A DNA stretch of 64,000 nt from Acidithiobacillus ferrianus. GTDB taxonomy: Bacteria > Pseudomonadota > Gammaproteobacteria > Acidithiobacillales > Acidithiobacillaceae. Below, one piece after another: positions 25,967-35,391 of this stretch (its first letter is position 1; each line of letters opens with the position of its first letter). The notes beneath the pieces are model-generated. The model worked only from the letters and a program-made list of their open reading frames with translations. It was not told the origin of the DNA and did no database searches. The stretch covers positions 1-64,000 of the forward strand of contig NZ_WNJL01000037.1 of NCBI RefSeq assembly GCF_010378095.1. Reading direction: 5' to 3'. A program made the translations under genes and the position numbers.

Positions 25967-27265
25967 CTAAGAAAATACAGTTCTAACAGCCGATTGAGCT
26001 TGATCAATAAGAAAATTCGTATCCTCGTTAGTGTATATAAGTAGCGGGCGAATCTTGAGAGTATTGCCCGAGACACCGCTGGTGCTAATAATTACACCAC
26101 GTTGTTTCATTGCTTCGACTATACGAATGGCTCCGTCAGCGTTTGGCGCTCCGTCATTTGTCACAACATCAACCGCTATTGACATTCCTGAACCCCGTAC
26201 TGACGATATATTTACACAGGACTCCTTCAGTTGTTCAAGTTCAGAAAGAATTTTTTCCCCTTGGATGTGCGCATTTTCAAGAAGATTCCGCTCCTCAATT
26301 TCATCCAATACGGCGTGACCTACAGCGACTGCCACGTTGTTGCCACCAAAGGTGTTAAAATAGCTATCCATTATGTAGTCATCTAATAAAGCCTTAAACA
26401 TAATGGCTGCCATAGGGTAGCCATTGCCCATCGGCTTACCCATAGTAATAATATCCGGATCAGCGCCATGGGTCTGGAACCCCCAGAAATATGAACCAGA
26501 CCTGGCGAACCCGGGTTGTACCTCATCAGCGATATACAAGGCACCATTGTCATGAAGTAGTCTGACCGCGTCATCTAGAAAGCCTTTCGGTGTTAATCCC
26601 AGACCATCGCTAGTAAAAAACGAATCAAAGATACCTGCGGCAAGCCGTATACCCCGACTGTGCATGTCGTTTATCGCTGTCTGCAGGCCATCGATGAAGG
26701 AATTTCCTTCGTTCTTGCCAACTGGGGAGGGAATAGTCGCGATCTCTAGTCCAAGTCGGTTGGACAATTCGAGGTAGCCCGTCATGGATGTCGTGATGGC
26801 TTGGGTCAGTGCCGTTAGGCCGTGATAGGCGTGGTCGGTGACGATAAATCCGTTCCCTCCAGTGAACTGCATGGCCACACGCATCGCGAGGTCATTAGCC
26901 TCGCTCCCACTACAGGTAAATATAGATCTCCACTCATTGTTTCCTTCGTTTTTGCCTGTCAAGCGTTCCGATAATCGACACAGTTCATCATTGACATAGC
27001 GGGTATGTGTACAAATCATTTTCGCTTGATTCGTCATGGCATCAATGACTCGCCGATTGCCATGCCCTACGGATACCACGTTGTTATAAGCATCGAGATA
27101 TTTCCTGCCGCTAGCGTCTGTTATCCAAGCGTCTTGCGCTTGTACCGGATTTAGTGGGTCACGGTAAAAAAGCTCATATTTATGGCTAAGCGTAGCTCTC
27201 CTGCGCATTACTTGAGTCGGATGTGTTTTTTCATCGGTGACTGTAAAACTATTTAGTTTAAGCAT
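25967..27265 (-). CDS. Class III aminotransferase-fold PLP enzyme, phospho-lyase-like
   Basis: The 432-residue protein is a fold-type I PLP enzyme: CSGSEANDLAMRVA, TDHAYHGLTALTQA, YIADEVQPGFARSGSYFWGF and the PLP-Lys motif ITMGKPMGNGYPMAAI. GKPMGNG together with FWGFQTHG resembles ethanolamine-phosphate and phosphohydroxylysine phospho-lyases (AGXT2L type) more than ordinary transaminases. ATG 27265 is chosen, with AGAGGA six bases upstream. The gene directly follows a phosphotransferase gene (22 bases apart), the pairing expected for kinase plus phospho-lyase: the kinase phosphorylates an amino alcohol and this enzyme eliminates phosphate and ammonia to leave an aldehyde. An omega-transaminase role remains possible. 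Confidence 0.7.
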   Translation of the reverse strand: MLKLNSFTVTDEKTHPTQVMRRRATLSHKYELFYRDPLNPVQAQDAWITDASGRKYLDAYNNVVSVGHGNRRVIDAMTNQAKMICTHTRYVNDELCRLSERLTGKNEGNNEWRSIFTCSGSEANDLAMRVAMQFTGGNGFIVTDHAYHGLTALTQAITTSMTGYLELSNRLGLEIATIPSPVGKNEGNSFIDGLQTAINDMHSRGIRLAAGIFDSFFTSDGLGLTPKGFLDDAVRLLHDNGALYIADEVQPGFARSGSYFWGFQTHGADPDIITMGKPMGNGYPMAAIMFKALLDDYIMDSYFNTFGGNNVAVAVGHAVLDEIEERNLLENAHIQGEKILSELEQLKESCVNISSVRGSGMSIAVDVVTNDGAPNADGAIRIVEAMKQRGVIISTSGVSGNTLKIRPLLIYTNEDTNFLIDQAQSAVRTVFS

Positions 27266-27287
27266 TATTGTCCTCTGATAGTGGCAA

Positions 27288-28265
27288 TTAAAGTGAGAGG
27301 TTGAACTCGCCTTGTAATATTCGTTCGATAACATTATATGAACACTCGAACCACTCATGACCAAGTGTTTTGGCAAAATCACTATTTATGTGAGAGAAGT
27401 ACCATGCCATGAGCTGTATCCTTCGCATAGCAATAAAATATGGTAAAATATCTAAATCATCTTGGTTGAGCTTGCGAACTGTTAAATAGTTATGGAGTAA
27501 CTCATTTAGCCAATCAGTTACTTTATAATCGTGTTCCAAGAAACTTGCTGACGCTGCAATATCAAACATATACCACGAGTGGCAGCAATCATCAAAATCA
27601 ATAATTACCAATTCGTTATTTCTGACGATAATATTGGTAGGACGCATGTCGGCATGAATTAATCCATATATTTTCTCACCATGGTATTCATGCAGTCTTT
27701 TCTGTATTTCACAAATAGAGCGCTTAACAAGATTTTCTTGCGGCCGGCTAACGTAATTGGATTGATACCAGCTACCCCAAACACTGTTGTCCCCAATTAT
27801 TCTGTCAAAATTCCAAGATGGTCTTTTATCATAAAAAAATGGCGTAATTGACTCTGATATATTGTGCATAGTGCCCATCACCAACCCAAGCTGGCCATAG
27901 ACCTCTAAATTTTTCTCAGGTGTAGGATGCTCTCCATCTATCCACTCAAATATTGAAACGAGAATATCACCGCCTGGTGCGGAGACAATACTCACATTTT
28001 CTCCCGATGACGTAGATACTGGACGTGCTGTCTTGATATTCCGATCGTTGAGGATCTCAACAAAGCGCAATTCCGCCTGGATCTCCTCCCGAGAATGATA
28101 TCCTGGCCTTTGTAGTCTCAAAGAATATTTATTTTCTCCGCAATTCAGTCTGTAAGTATGATTTTCAGAGCTCGTTATAAAGGATATATCTAAAAGATTG
28201 CGCCCTATTTCTGGATATTCGCATCTAACGTGTCTGGTGATCAAGCTCATTAAGTTTTCCATCAT
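27288..28265 (-). CDS. Aminoglycoside phosphotransferase-family small-molecule kinase
   Basis: The APH/homoserine-kinase-like fold is visible: FITSSENHTYRLNCGENKYS and SLRLQRPGYHS at the ATP-binding lobe, then YGLIHADMRPTNIIVRNNEL (catalytic loop HxDxxxxN) and VIIDFDDCCHSWYMFDIA (metal-binding DFD). Bacterial kinases next to AGXT2L-like lyases phosphorylate amino alcohols such as hydroxylysine or ethanolamine. The exact start is uncertain; ATG 28265 or 28262 is preferred, because the longer frame runs into the remnant of a substrate-binding protein. It is likely co-transcribed with the PLP enzyme downstream. Confidence 0.7.
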   Translation of the reverse strand: MMENLMSLITRHVRCEYPEIGRNLLDISFITSSENHTYRLNCGENKYSLRLQRPGYHSREEIQAELRFVEILNDRNIKTARPVSTSSGENVSIVSAPGGDILVSIFEWIDGEHPTPEKNLEVYGQLGLVMGTMHNISESITPFFYDKRPSWNFDRIIGDNSVWGSWYQSNYVSRPQENLVKRSICEIQKRLHEYHGEKIYGLIHADMRPTNIIVRNNELVIIDFDDCCHSWYMFDIAASASFLEHDYKVTDWLNELLHNYLTVRKLNQDDLDILPYFIAMRRIQLMAWYFSHINSDFAKTLGHEWFECSYNVIERILQGEFNLSL

Positions 28266-28341
28266 AAAGTCATCCAGGATAGATATGGGATCATGCAGGC
28301 GCCTAGATTGTCCATCTAAGATCAGAATAAATTCAACAATA

Positions 28342-28524
28342 TCATAGTCTATATATACCGAACAAATCAAGCTTTTCAGAAACATAAAGTGGACCATAAT
28401 CAATCCATCTGGCGACCCCTATTTTTATGAGGGGACTGGCATTAGTGGTCGCAGAAAAACCAATTATTGCAAACGGTAACGCGACCAGTGCATGGAGAAC
28501 GCGTGCTCTGACAATGATGCCCAT
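28342..28524 (-). pseudogene. N-terminal fragment of an SsuA/TauA-type ABC substrate-binding protein
   Basis: The 60-codon frame has a signal peptide (RARVLHALVALPFAIIGFSA) followed by SPLIKIGVARWIDYGPLYVS and EKLDLF, which is the start of the mature domain of nitrate/sulfonate-type binding proteins. It then stops and fuses to unrelated sequence ahead of the kinase gene. GAGAAGG lies upstream of the ATG. The rest of the protein and the ABC partners are absent. Confidence 0.6.
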
Positions 28525-29184
28525 GACAATATCCTTCTCTTTAAGTGAAGCTAATTATATTAAGCAATAATCAGGCCATGTGGAATAATACTGCAACCTT
28601 GCCTATCCGGTTTGCTGTCAATTATGCTATCGAGTGAATCCGTTAAGCGCGCTGCAGAGCATTTCTGCAGATAGCGCAAACAAACACATCGGCCACTTAT
28701 TGATGGATTGCGATATGTTTCGGTCGGATCTGTAGTACGCACTATTATAGGGCAACTACCGGCCATATAGAGCACCACAATGGGGCTAGGAGCATTCAGC
28801 GACTGATTCCATGCGGATCCGACAACACACTGAGGGTCTCGGGGTGTTGGAAGCCATGCCGCAGCGATCGCCATCCGTTCCCACGTCACGTCATACCGCC
28901 TTTCTGACTGCGCCGTCGAAGCGTGCACCGCCACTCATACACACCGGTAGCAGGCCCCCTTGCCAAACCCCCTCGAATGGCTTGAGGCGATAGTGGTTAT
29001 CGCCCATTTCCATACCTGCCATTACGAAACGCAGCGACACCGCTACCCCGGGACTACAAACCGTAACAGGTTTGAGAGAGTGCTCGGCCCAAGTATTGTA
29101 GCCAGTAACAGCACAGGACAGCCGCACCAATTAAACCCCCATCACACCCTGTCCAAACCCTTTTATTGCCACCGCCGAACGAAT
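28525..29184. other. Intergenic, nothing recognised
   Basis: The longest frames here (28560-28934 and 28891-29130, minus strand) overlap each other in different phases and match no family I know. No RNA gene or clear repeat was seen. An imperfect hairpin around GCGCTGCAGA near 28650 is the only visible structure. Confidence 0.4.
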
Positions 29185-29880
29185 CTAGAGTATCCAGAAC
29201 ACATGGGTCACATTCAGAATGCCGAGACCAATCACCACCACTCCAGCACCCGCTCTTAGCCATGGGTGCTGGAGAGATGCAGCCAAGCCGCCTCCCACCA
29301 GCCCCATAAGGGCGAGGTTCGGCAGAGTGCCAAGACCGAAAACCATCATCAGGACCGCGCCGCGGTCAGCGCCACCGGCGGCCATGGCCCAGATGAGAAC
29401 ACTGTAGACCAACCCGCAGGGCATCCACCCCCAAAGGGTTCCCAAAGCTATGGCCTGGGGAAAGGAATGCACCGGTACGAAGCGGCGCCCCAAAGGCGCG
29501 AGTCGCTTCTAGAAACCTTCCCCGAGCCGTTCCACCATCACCAACCCCTGCCACCAACCGGCCAGATAAAGCCCTAAGACCAGCATGAAAAGGGCGGCCA
29601 GCACCGCCAGGGCGAGTTGGGCGTAGCGGGCATTCACCAGGTTGGTTGCGAAACTGCCCACCCCTCCGGCTATGGCCCCGGCGAAACTGTAGCTGCCGAT
29701 CCGACCTATGTTGTAGCCGAGCACCAAGGACCAAGCCGTAGACGGCCTGCGGCGGACCGGGCTCTGGCTGAGGCTAAAGGCTCCGACCAGACCGCCACAC
29801 ATACCGACGCAGTGGACTCCACCCAGCAGTCCCACCAGGAAGGCCGCAGAAAGACTCGGTCCGGTTATGCTCAGGTTCAC
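29185..29880 (-). pseudogene. SafE/UreH-like membrane protein with a single amber codon
   Basis: The sequence encodes a six-helix protein of the UreH-like/SafE family, often found beside cytochrome-oxidase copper genes: FLVGLLGGVHCVGMCGGLVG at the N-terminus and LGTLWGWMPCGLVYSVLIWA in the second half, both with conserved Cys in membrane segments. The first half stops at TAG (29509-29511) after RLGEGF, and the same frame continues with KRLAPLGRRFVPVHSFPQA. The position is one where relatives usually carry Trp, so TGG to TAG is the likely event. Everything else is intact. It lies downstream of the small metal-binding gene and the copper amine oxidase. Confidence 0.78.
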
Positions 29881-29959
29881 TCTCTATCGCCCCTGCGGCA
29901 AAAAGCCAACGATCCTGTTTGAGAATCCCGCGAGACCACGCCCCACCGTACCGGCTCGG

Positions 29960-30178
29960 CTAATTTCGAGCCTTGCCCGCGTTGCCGGGCGGTTGCCCCC
30001 GTTCCGTCAATAACTGAATCAAGTAATACGTACTTGCACACCCCAAACAGCAGAACCTGTTCTCCGCACCGCCAATGCTATGGATAACCGACCGCTTTCC
30101 CAGGGGCAACCGGCAGACCCGGCAACGAGCGATGGCCGTGTCCATGGAGGAGTCCACCGCACCACCGCTGCTGTCCAC
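29960..30178 (-). CDS. Small protein with P-type ATPase metal-binding domain (FixI/CcoI N-terminal type)
   Basis: The 72-residue protein contains CRVCRLPLG and, after a short loop, RFCCLGCASTYYLIQLLTE. This matches the Cys-rich domain normally at the N-terminus of copper-exporting CcoI/FixI ATPases. No ATPase follows; the frame ends and the next gene is the SafE-like protein. It may be a free-standing copper carrier or a truncated ATPase. The GTG at 30178 directly follows the TGA of the amine oxidase, suggesting coupled translation; an ATG at 30145 is an alternative start. Confidence 0.6.
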   Translation of the reverse strand: MDSSGGAVDSSMDTAIARCRVCRLPLGKRSVIHSIGGAENRFCCLGCASTYYLIQLLTERGQPPGNAGKARN

Positions 30179-32143
30179 TCACTGCACCTCGCAGCTCGCC
30201 CTCAGTTCGGGCGGCGGCGTATCCATCGCGGGGTTGGCGTCGAAGAATCCGACCGGCCTCAGGATGAAGCCTATGTAAGCCACAGGCATAACTGGCCAGT
30301 CCTCCGGTCGTGGTATATGGTGATGGCCGCATGTGTACCAGACCACGACATCGCTGTTCTCCAGCGGCCTATCCTTAGCCACGTAGGCAGGGAGTCCATC
30401 GCCACCCGGGTGTTGATTGATATAATCGCCGGAGGCGTACATTTCGGACGGGTCATAGGCCGTCACCCACAGGTGGCTACGCATGAACCCGGCGCGCTTC
30501 ATCACGCTGGAATCCGGGCTAGCAAACGGTAGCACGTTCTCGCCATGCACGATTTTATAGCCGACCGGCTGTCCCACATTGTTGCGCACATTGGGATTGA
30601 TCACCTTCCAGTAACGCCCCGCCAGGGGATTGATTACCCGCTGTGCCTCGGCCTCGCTACGCAACAGGGTCGTCTGAGGGTGGCAGCCATTGCCGAGCGG
30701 ATTGTGCGGTCCCTGGGTTTCGGGCACAGTATCCACCTCGTAAACCGAGTTGCCTTCGCCCTCGATCATGAAATGCAGGCGGAAGTTGAAGAAATGCTGG
30801 TGAATCGGCGCGTAGAGTTGTGGCGACACCATGACACCGTATTTCGGCTGGACATCCGGCGGCAGTGCACCGACCGACAGACACCCCGTCAACTTGACCT
30901 CAAGCTGGATATCTCCGCTCTGATAGAAGTACCAGAAAAACCCGTAATCGTAGTTACCAACAGTGGCGAAGGACGACACCACGAGGCGCCTCGAACGCCT
31001 TACCTCGGTGTGATTGGTACGCCAATCGGTATGCTTCCACAACGTGCCATAGTCTTCCTCGTGCATGCACACTGCCTTGGGGATGACCACCACGCCACCC
31101 CGACTGTCCGTCATGATCGCATCAAAATACTTGATGTTGCCGAGACAGTCACACCCCAACTCTAAACTGTTCACGAGCCGGCCAATGCCGTATTCGCCCA
31201 CGTCAAAGGCGTTTTTCTTGCTGTGAATGGGCCCAGGGTCACCGTATGGGACCACCATCTCCGAGAGCGACACACGGTACAGGATCGGGCGCTCACGACC
31301 CCGGTCCGCGTAACCGACGCAATACAGCACCAAGCCCTCGCGTGGCGTGAAACCAATTCTGAACTTCCATTTCTGCCAGCTCACGGCATACCCGTCGACC
31401 GAAAAGCTTGGCCCGTCCAACTGCACGATATCCAGAGGCTTCAAGTCATCGCGGATAGACCCCACCGCCGCCGCCGTATAATTTCCGGAGGGCGGCGGGA
31501 GGGGAACGACACCATGGTCCTCCACCTTCAGCACCGTCATGGTGTTGAGGTCCACGATGGCTACCACGCCATCCACCGGCCGGCCGTATCCCACGTCATC
31601 GTGACTGGTACGCATCCATGTGTAGCCCCTAGCAAGCCGATGGCCCGGAAACTGTTCGTCTCCGAAATTGCCAGCCGACCAAGGATCCACAATCGCATTC
31701 TCGAAGTTCGTGATGCCACGCCTGCGTAATGCTGTTTGCCATTCCGGGTGGGCTTTAACCGTATTTTCGCACTCGACGAATTCATCGACATGAATCGGGG
31801 GCTGAACCCCCGGCATGTGGGACCAGGACTTGACGCACCGCTCCGTCAAGGACACCACCGCCTCGTAAACCTGACCGTCCCCGTTGTCGAGCAGGATGAA
31901 ATGGGCCTCTCTCGCCTGGGGCTGGCCGGATGCATAGGCGCACACCTCCGCCTTGGTCGGCTCCCGGAGGGCAGCGGACATAAAACGGACCCTGCCGGAA
32001 AGCTGTCGTCCATCTCGCAGTATCTGCACCGCTTCCCGCATCTCCTCAACGCTCAGCGGATCGAGAGGATGCACACTGTTCATTCCGTCATTGACGAATG
32101 CCATATTTTCATTGGTCATCAGAGTTTTCTTCTTCGTGGTCAA
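30179..32143 (-). CDS. Copper-containing primary amine oxidase
   Basis: Copper amine oxidases convert primary amines and O2 to aldehyde, ammonia and H2O2. The 654-residue protein has the cofactor motif NYDY near residue 397, in which Tyr398 becomes topaquinone; the catalytic Asp in AFDVGEYGIG (about 314); NSLELGCDCLGNIKYFD; the HxH copper pair in PIHQHFFNFRLH (448 and 450); and the third His in CGHHHIPRPEDWPVMP (609). There is no signal peptide, so it is probably cytoplasmic, like the histamine/phenylethylamine oxidases of soil bacteria. It starts a minus-strand unit with a copper-binding small protein and a SafE-like protein. Length is normal for the family. Confidence 0.9.
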   Translation of the reverse strand: MTTKKKTLMTNENMAFVNDGMNSVHPLDPLSVEEMREAVQILRDGRQLSGRVRFMSAALREPTKAEVCAYASGQPQAREAHFILLDNGDGQVYEAVVSLTERCVKSWSHMPGVQPPIHVDEFVECENTVKAHPEWQTALRRRGITNFENAIVDPWSAGNFGDEQFPGHRLARGYTWMRTSHDDVGYGRPVDGVVAIVDLNTMTVLKVEDHGVVPLPPPSGNYTAAAVGSIRDDLKPLDIVQLDGPSFSVDGYAVSWQKWKFRIGFTPREGLVLYCVGYADRGRERPILYRVSLSEMVVPYGDPGPIHSKKNAFDVGEYGIGRLVNSLELGCDCLGNIKYFDAIMTDSRGGVVVIPKAVCMHEEDYGTLWKHTDWRTNHTEVRRSRRLVVSSFATVGNYDYGFFWYFYQSGDIQLEVKLTGCLSVGALPPDVQPKYGVMVSPQLYAPIHQHFFNFRLHFMIEGEGNSVYEVDTVPETQGPHNPLGNGCHPQTTLLRSEAEAQRVINPLAGRYWKVINPNVRNNVGQPVGYKIVHGENVLPFASPDSSVMKRAGFMRSHLWVTAYDPSEMYASGDYINQHPGGDGLPAYVAKDRPLENSDVVVWYTCGHHHIPRPEDWPVMPVAYIGFILRPVGFFDANPAMDTPPPELRASCEVQ

Positions 32144-32783
32144 GGCGGTGAAAACGAGTGGCTACACCTGCCCCATAAAAATTAGCTCGTAATAAATCGA
32201 AGTGTACACATCGAGATGCGTGGCATATCAAGCAAGCTTTATACCACACAGGATGCGACATAAAGGCGAGCGCACAAAAGATATCTATAACTAGATGAAT
32301 TTATTGCAAATAAGTATGTTTCACGCGAATAAACAGCTACTGTCTGTCAGAGAATAGCCAACAATGACCAACATAGTCATCTAACTTTACAAGAATGTCG
32401 CACCAATCAGGTGCGGACTGCACAAAAACAAGGCGCGCTGGAAGCGTATGCCACCTCCGGTGTCAGATACCGCCTCTATGAAATGGAATCGGACGTAGGG
32501 TGGGGTGGAGGCCCCTTGGATTTTTCTCAATAGGGCAATTGTAAGTACGATTTTGGTGCCCTTGTCACATTCTTGCCCCATGATAGTGCAAAAATAAATG
32601 TAACCACGGTCGCAAGTGTCGCAAGTACTGCCTTGGTGAAAGATTGAAAATATTTACTAGCTAAGCGAATAGCTTGACTCACGAGATGATCTACAGGCAC
32701 ATTCTGGGCACCAGCTAAAATTGGCATGATAATTGCTTTGGTTACTTGAAGCGCTAGCTAGCTTCTTGGGAGAATGAAAAATT
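32144..32783. other. Divergent intergenic region, no supported gene
   Basis: Between the divergent amine oxidase and SDR genes. A near-palindrome GAAGCGCTAGCTAGCTTC (32748-32765) sits 20 bases upstream of the SDR start and could be an operator. A small minus-strand frame (32527-32727) encodes one hydrophobic segment but has no family match and is not called. Confidence 0.4.
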
Positions 32784-33554
32784 ATGGCTCGACGACGCTC
32801 GGTTCTAATTACCGGTGGCAGCAAGGGTATAGGCAAAGGTCTGGCGGCTGGCTTTTTTAAGAGTGGATATGATGTGGCCATATGTGGAAGAAGCGTCGAT
32901 GATGGCCAAAATACTATTAGGGAGTTGCAGGGTGTCGGACCTGGGAAGTTAATTTTTCTCAAAGGAAATGTAGCTGAAAAAAATTCTATAGGAAAGGTCG
33001 TTGACGCTATTCAGCAGAGTTTTATGGGGTTGGATGTGGTATGTGCCAATGCTGGTATATTTCCATCGGCCTACATCCGGGATATGACCAACATAGCCTT
33101 GGACGAGATTCTTGATACCAACGTCAAGGGTACCATTTATACGGTTCAGGCTGCGTTACCACTTCTCAGGCAGAGCACGGCCGGCCGTATCGTGATCACG
33201 TCTTCTATTACGGGTCCGATTACGGGATTTCCCGGTTGGTCTCATTACGGCGCTTCTAAGGCGGCTCAGCTAGGATTCATGCGGACCGCAGCGTTAGAAT
33301 TTGCGGCGGATGGGATTACCGTAAATGCGGTGCTACCAGGTAATATTTTCACCGAGGGCTTGGAGGGGATGGGCAAAGAATATCTTGGTGCGATGGTGGC
33401 GAGTATACCTCTGGGACGTCTTGGTGATGTGAAAGATATAGCAAATGCCGCACTATTTTTGGCTGATGAAGCATCCGGCTACATTACGGGACAGTCTATC
33501 ATCGTTGATGGTGGCCAAATTCTGCCTGAGAGTGGACAGGCCGCGGGGGCATAA
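32784..33554 (+). CDS. SDR-family oxidoreductase (FabG-like)
   Basis: The 256-residue classical short-chain dehydrogenase has the cofactor motif LITGGSKGIGKGLA, the NAG motif (VCANAGIFP), catalytic Ser (VITSSITG) and YGASKAAQLG (Tyr-x-x-x-Lys), and ends GYITGQSIIVDGGQ. The substrate is unknown. Its stop overlaps the start of the cysteine hydrolase by one base, so the two act as a pair. GGGAGA precedes the ATG. FabG itself is less likely because fatty-acid genes are absent here. Confidence 0.82.
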   Translation: MARRRSVLITGGSKGIGKGLAAGFFKSGYDVAICGRSVDDGQNTIRELQGVGPGKLIFLKGNVAEKNSIGKVVDAIQQSFMGLDVVCANAGIFPSAYIRDMTNIALDEILDTNVKGTIYTVQAALPLLRQSTAGRIVITSSITGPITGFPGWSHYGASKAAQLGFMRTAALEFAADGITVNAVLPGNIFTEGLEGMGKEYLGAMVASIPLGRLGDVKDIANAALFLADEASGYITGQSIIVDGGQILPESGQAAGA

Positions 33555-34243
33555 TGGATCAGCCCGGCAGTCACTGGAAACAGAGGTATCGTTCTTTTTA
33601 TTATACGCACGCGGAGGTGCCTGATCTTACGCTGGATTTGGAAAGAACAGGTCTATTAGTCATTGATGTGCAAAATATTTATTTCTCACGTTCTGACGAT
33701 CCTGGCGAGTCGGGTGAATGGGCATTTTTCCGATCACGGATGAAAAACGTAGTAGTACCGAATATCGTAAGGCTCACAGACTTCTTTCGGGAGCGGAGAA
33801 TGCCTGTGTTCTTCGCGCGCATAGCTTGTCTGACGGCTGATGGCAGTGATCGTTCTCTTAGTCAAAAGAGAGCGGGCTTCAATAACATCCTCCTACCACA
33901 TAATCAGGAGGCATCGCACATTATAGAGAACATAAAACCACTAGAAAACGAAGTGGTCGTAACAAAGACCACGGACTCGGCACTTACTGGAACTAACCTT
34001 CGCCTTATTTTACAGAATATGGGCATTCACCACGTCGTCGTGTGCGGAATTTTCACGGATCAGTGTGTGTCTTCTACGGTACGTAGTCTCGCCGATGAAA
34101 GTTTTGATACGGTGGTCATTGAAGACGCGTGTGCGGCTGGGACTGAGGAGTTGCATAATCATGAGTTAGAGATTATCAATAATATATATTGTCAGGTTTT
34201 GAATGTTGAAGAGCTTCTGGAAGTTTTGGAAATGGAATTATAG
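33554..34243 (+). CDS. Isochorismatase-family cysteine hydrolase
   Basis: The 229-residue protein has the family triad: Asp in TGLLVIDVQNIYFS, Lys in VVTKTTDSALTGTNL and the nucleophilic Cys in VVCGIFTDQCVSSTVRSLAD. Relatives hydrolyse amides such as N-carbamoylsarcosine, biuret, nicotinamide or ureidoacrylate, all related to amine or urea metabolism. Translation is coupled to the preceding SDR. The exact substrate cannot be read from sequence. It lies directly upstream of a decayed mgsC copy, which hints at an earlier link with methylamine or methylated-nitrogen degradation. Confidence 0.8.
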   Translation: MDQPGSHWKQRYRSFYYTHAEVPDLTLDLERTGLLVIDVQNIYFSRSDDPGESGEWAFFRSRMKNVVVPNIVRLTDFFRERRMPVFFARIACLTADGSDRSLSQKRAGFNNILLPHNQEASHIIENIKPLENEVVVTKTTDSALTGTNLRLILQNMGIHHVVVCGIFTDQCVSSTVRSLADESFDTVVIEDACAAGTEELHNHELEIINNIYCQVLNVEELLEVLEMEL

Positions 34244-34292
34244 CACCATGATGGTAGATTTAGCCTGAAATGCTGTGCGTATGATGATTTAG

Positions 34293-34983
34293 GAACTTCG
34301 GAGACTGGGAGAAACCAATATACGTTAAAATCGATGTGTCCCGCACCTTTTATGATGTCAAACTCGCGATCATGCCGGGCGGATGTGATTGTCATTGATG
34401 GAATGCAGGGGGGCGACAAGCCAAAGTTGCTCTGTTGAGCATGTTGGTATTCCGACTCTGGCAGCGTTGCGACAAGCCGTGGATGCTTTGGAAGACATGG
34501 ATATGAAAAGGGGAACGGTTCAGCGCTCATTATATCGGGAGGCATATGCACTGGTGCAGATGTTAAGACCTTGGCACTGGGCGCTGGCGCCGTATCCATT
34601 GGTCAGGGCGTACTGATAGCGCTAGGGTGTAATGGTGATGGCTGGGTCAACGAAAGCAGTGTGCATATTGCTGCCGAGGAGGATTGCCTTGCCTTAGACA
34701 CCGCACCTGGCTATTGCAATCACTGGCCATGCTGGCAATACCCGGTTGGAATCACTACCCAGGATATTGTTTTGGAACGTCACCTCATATCTAAAGTAGC
34801 GCCAAGAGGGTAAAAATTACCTGAACACGCTGGTCATGGAACTGACAACCATCGCTAGGGCTTGCGGTAAAATAATGTACACCACCTCGATCTGGAAGAT
34901 CTGGCTGCATTGACAGTGGAGGTCGCAGCCATGGCGAGGGTTCCCCTGGCTGGTACGCAGTGAGTGCCGGGATGAACAAATGG
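34293..34983 (+). pseudogene. mgsC: Decayed 3' half of a second mgsC
   Basis: Read in shifting frames, the sequence follows the 3' half of the intact mgsC (17407-18774): DWEKPIYVK, then DVIVIDGMQGG, VEHVGIPTLAALRQAVDALE, AVSIGQGVLIALGCN, GYCNHW in place of GYCHHC, and MELTTIARACGK. Several frameshifts are present, Cys residues of the Fe-S cluster are lost, and the last Trp codon is TGA. The 5' half and the other mgs genes are absent. It is a relic of a second methylamine operon. Confidence 0.85.
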
Positions 34984-35391
34984 GGCTACTTGAATACCGA
35001 TCGAGATCGGGCTTATGAATGGGATTATTTCCGATAATTATTACTTTATTTACCTGATGTACCGGAAGTTTAAAAGGTAATAAAAGGTTGCTTTACATGA
35101 TTCTTTGATGACGCTTCACATTTTGGTGTAAGTTTATATTTTGTTGTCCCATATCAGGGCATATGGTAGCTCAAAACGAGTCTTATGGCTTGTATACCAA
35201 CAGGTTTCAGAAGTGTTGATTATGGTTATTTTGACACATTTTATGCATATGACAAGTGGCCATGATTTAGTATGTGTCTTAGTTGTGTCTGACATAAAGT
35301 TTTATAAATAATGTGTTAATAAAGACTTATGTAAATTTACGATTATTTGCCAAGTGGATTTATATTGTGATATTTTTTGGGGGTGCATGAT
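34984..35391. other. AT-rich leader upstream of permease
   Basis: No frame of note is present. The region is AT-rich and presumably carries the promoter of the permease; candidate boxes are weak and none is called. Confidence 0.35.

Noticed and set aside
28560..29130. Two overlapping minus-strand frames
   Set aside because: They are in different phases, have no clear start sites and match no family I know.
32527..32727. 66-codon frame with one hydrophobic segment
   Set aside because: There is no ribosome-binding site or homology that I can see; it could be a random open frame in the intergenic region.
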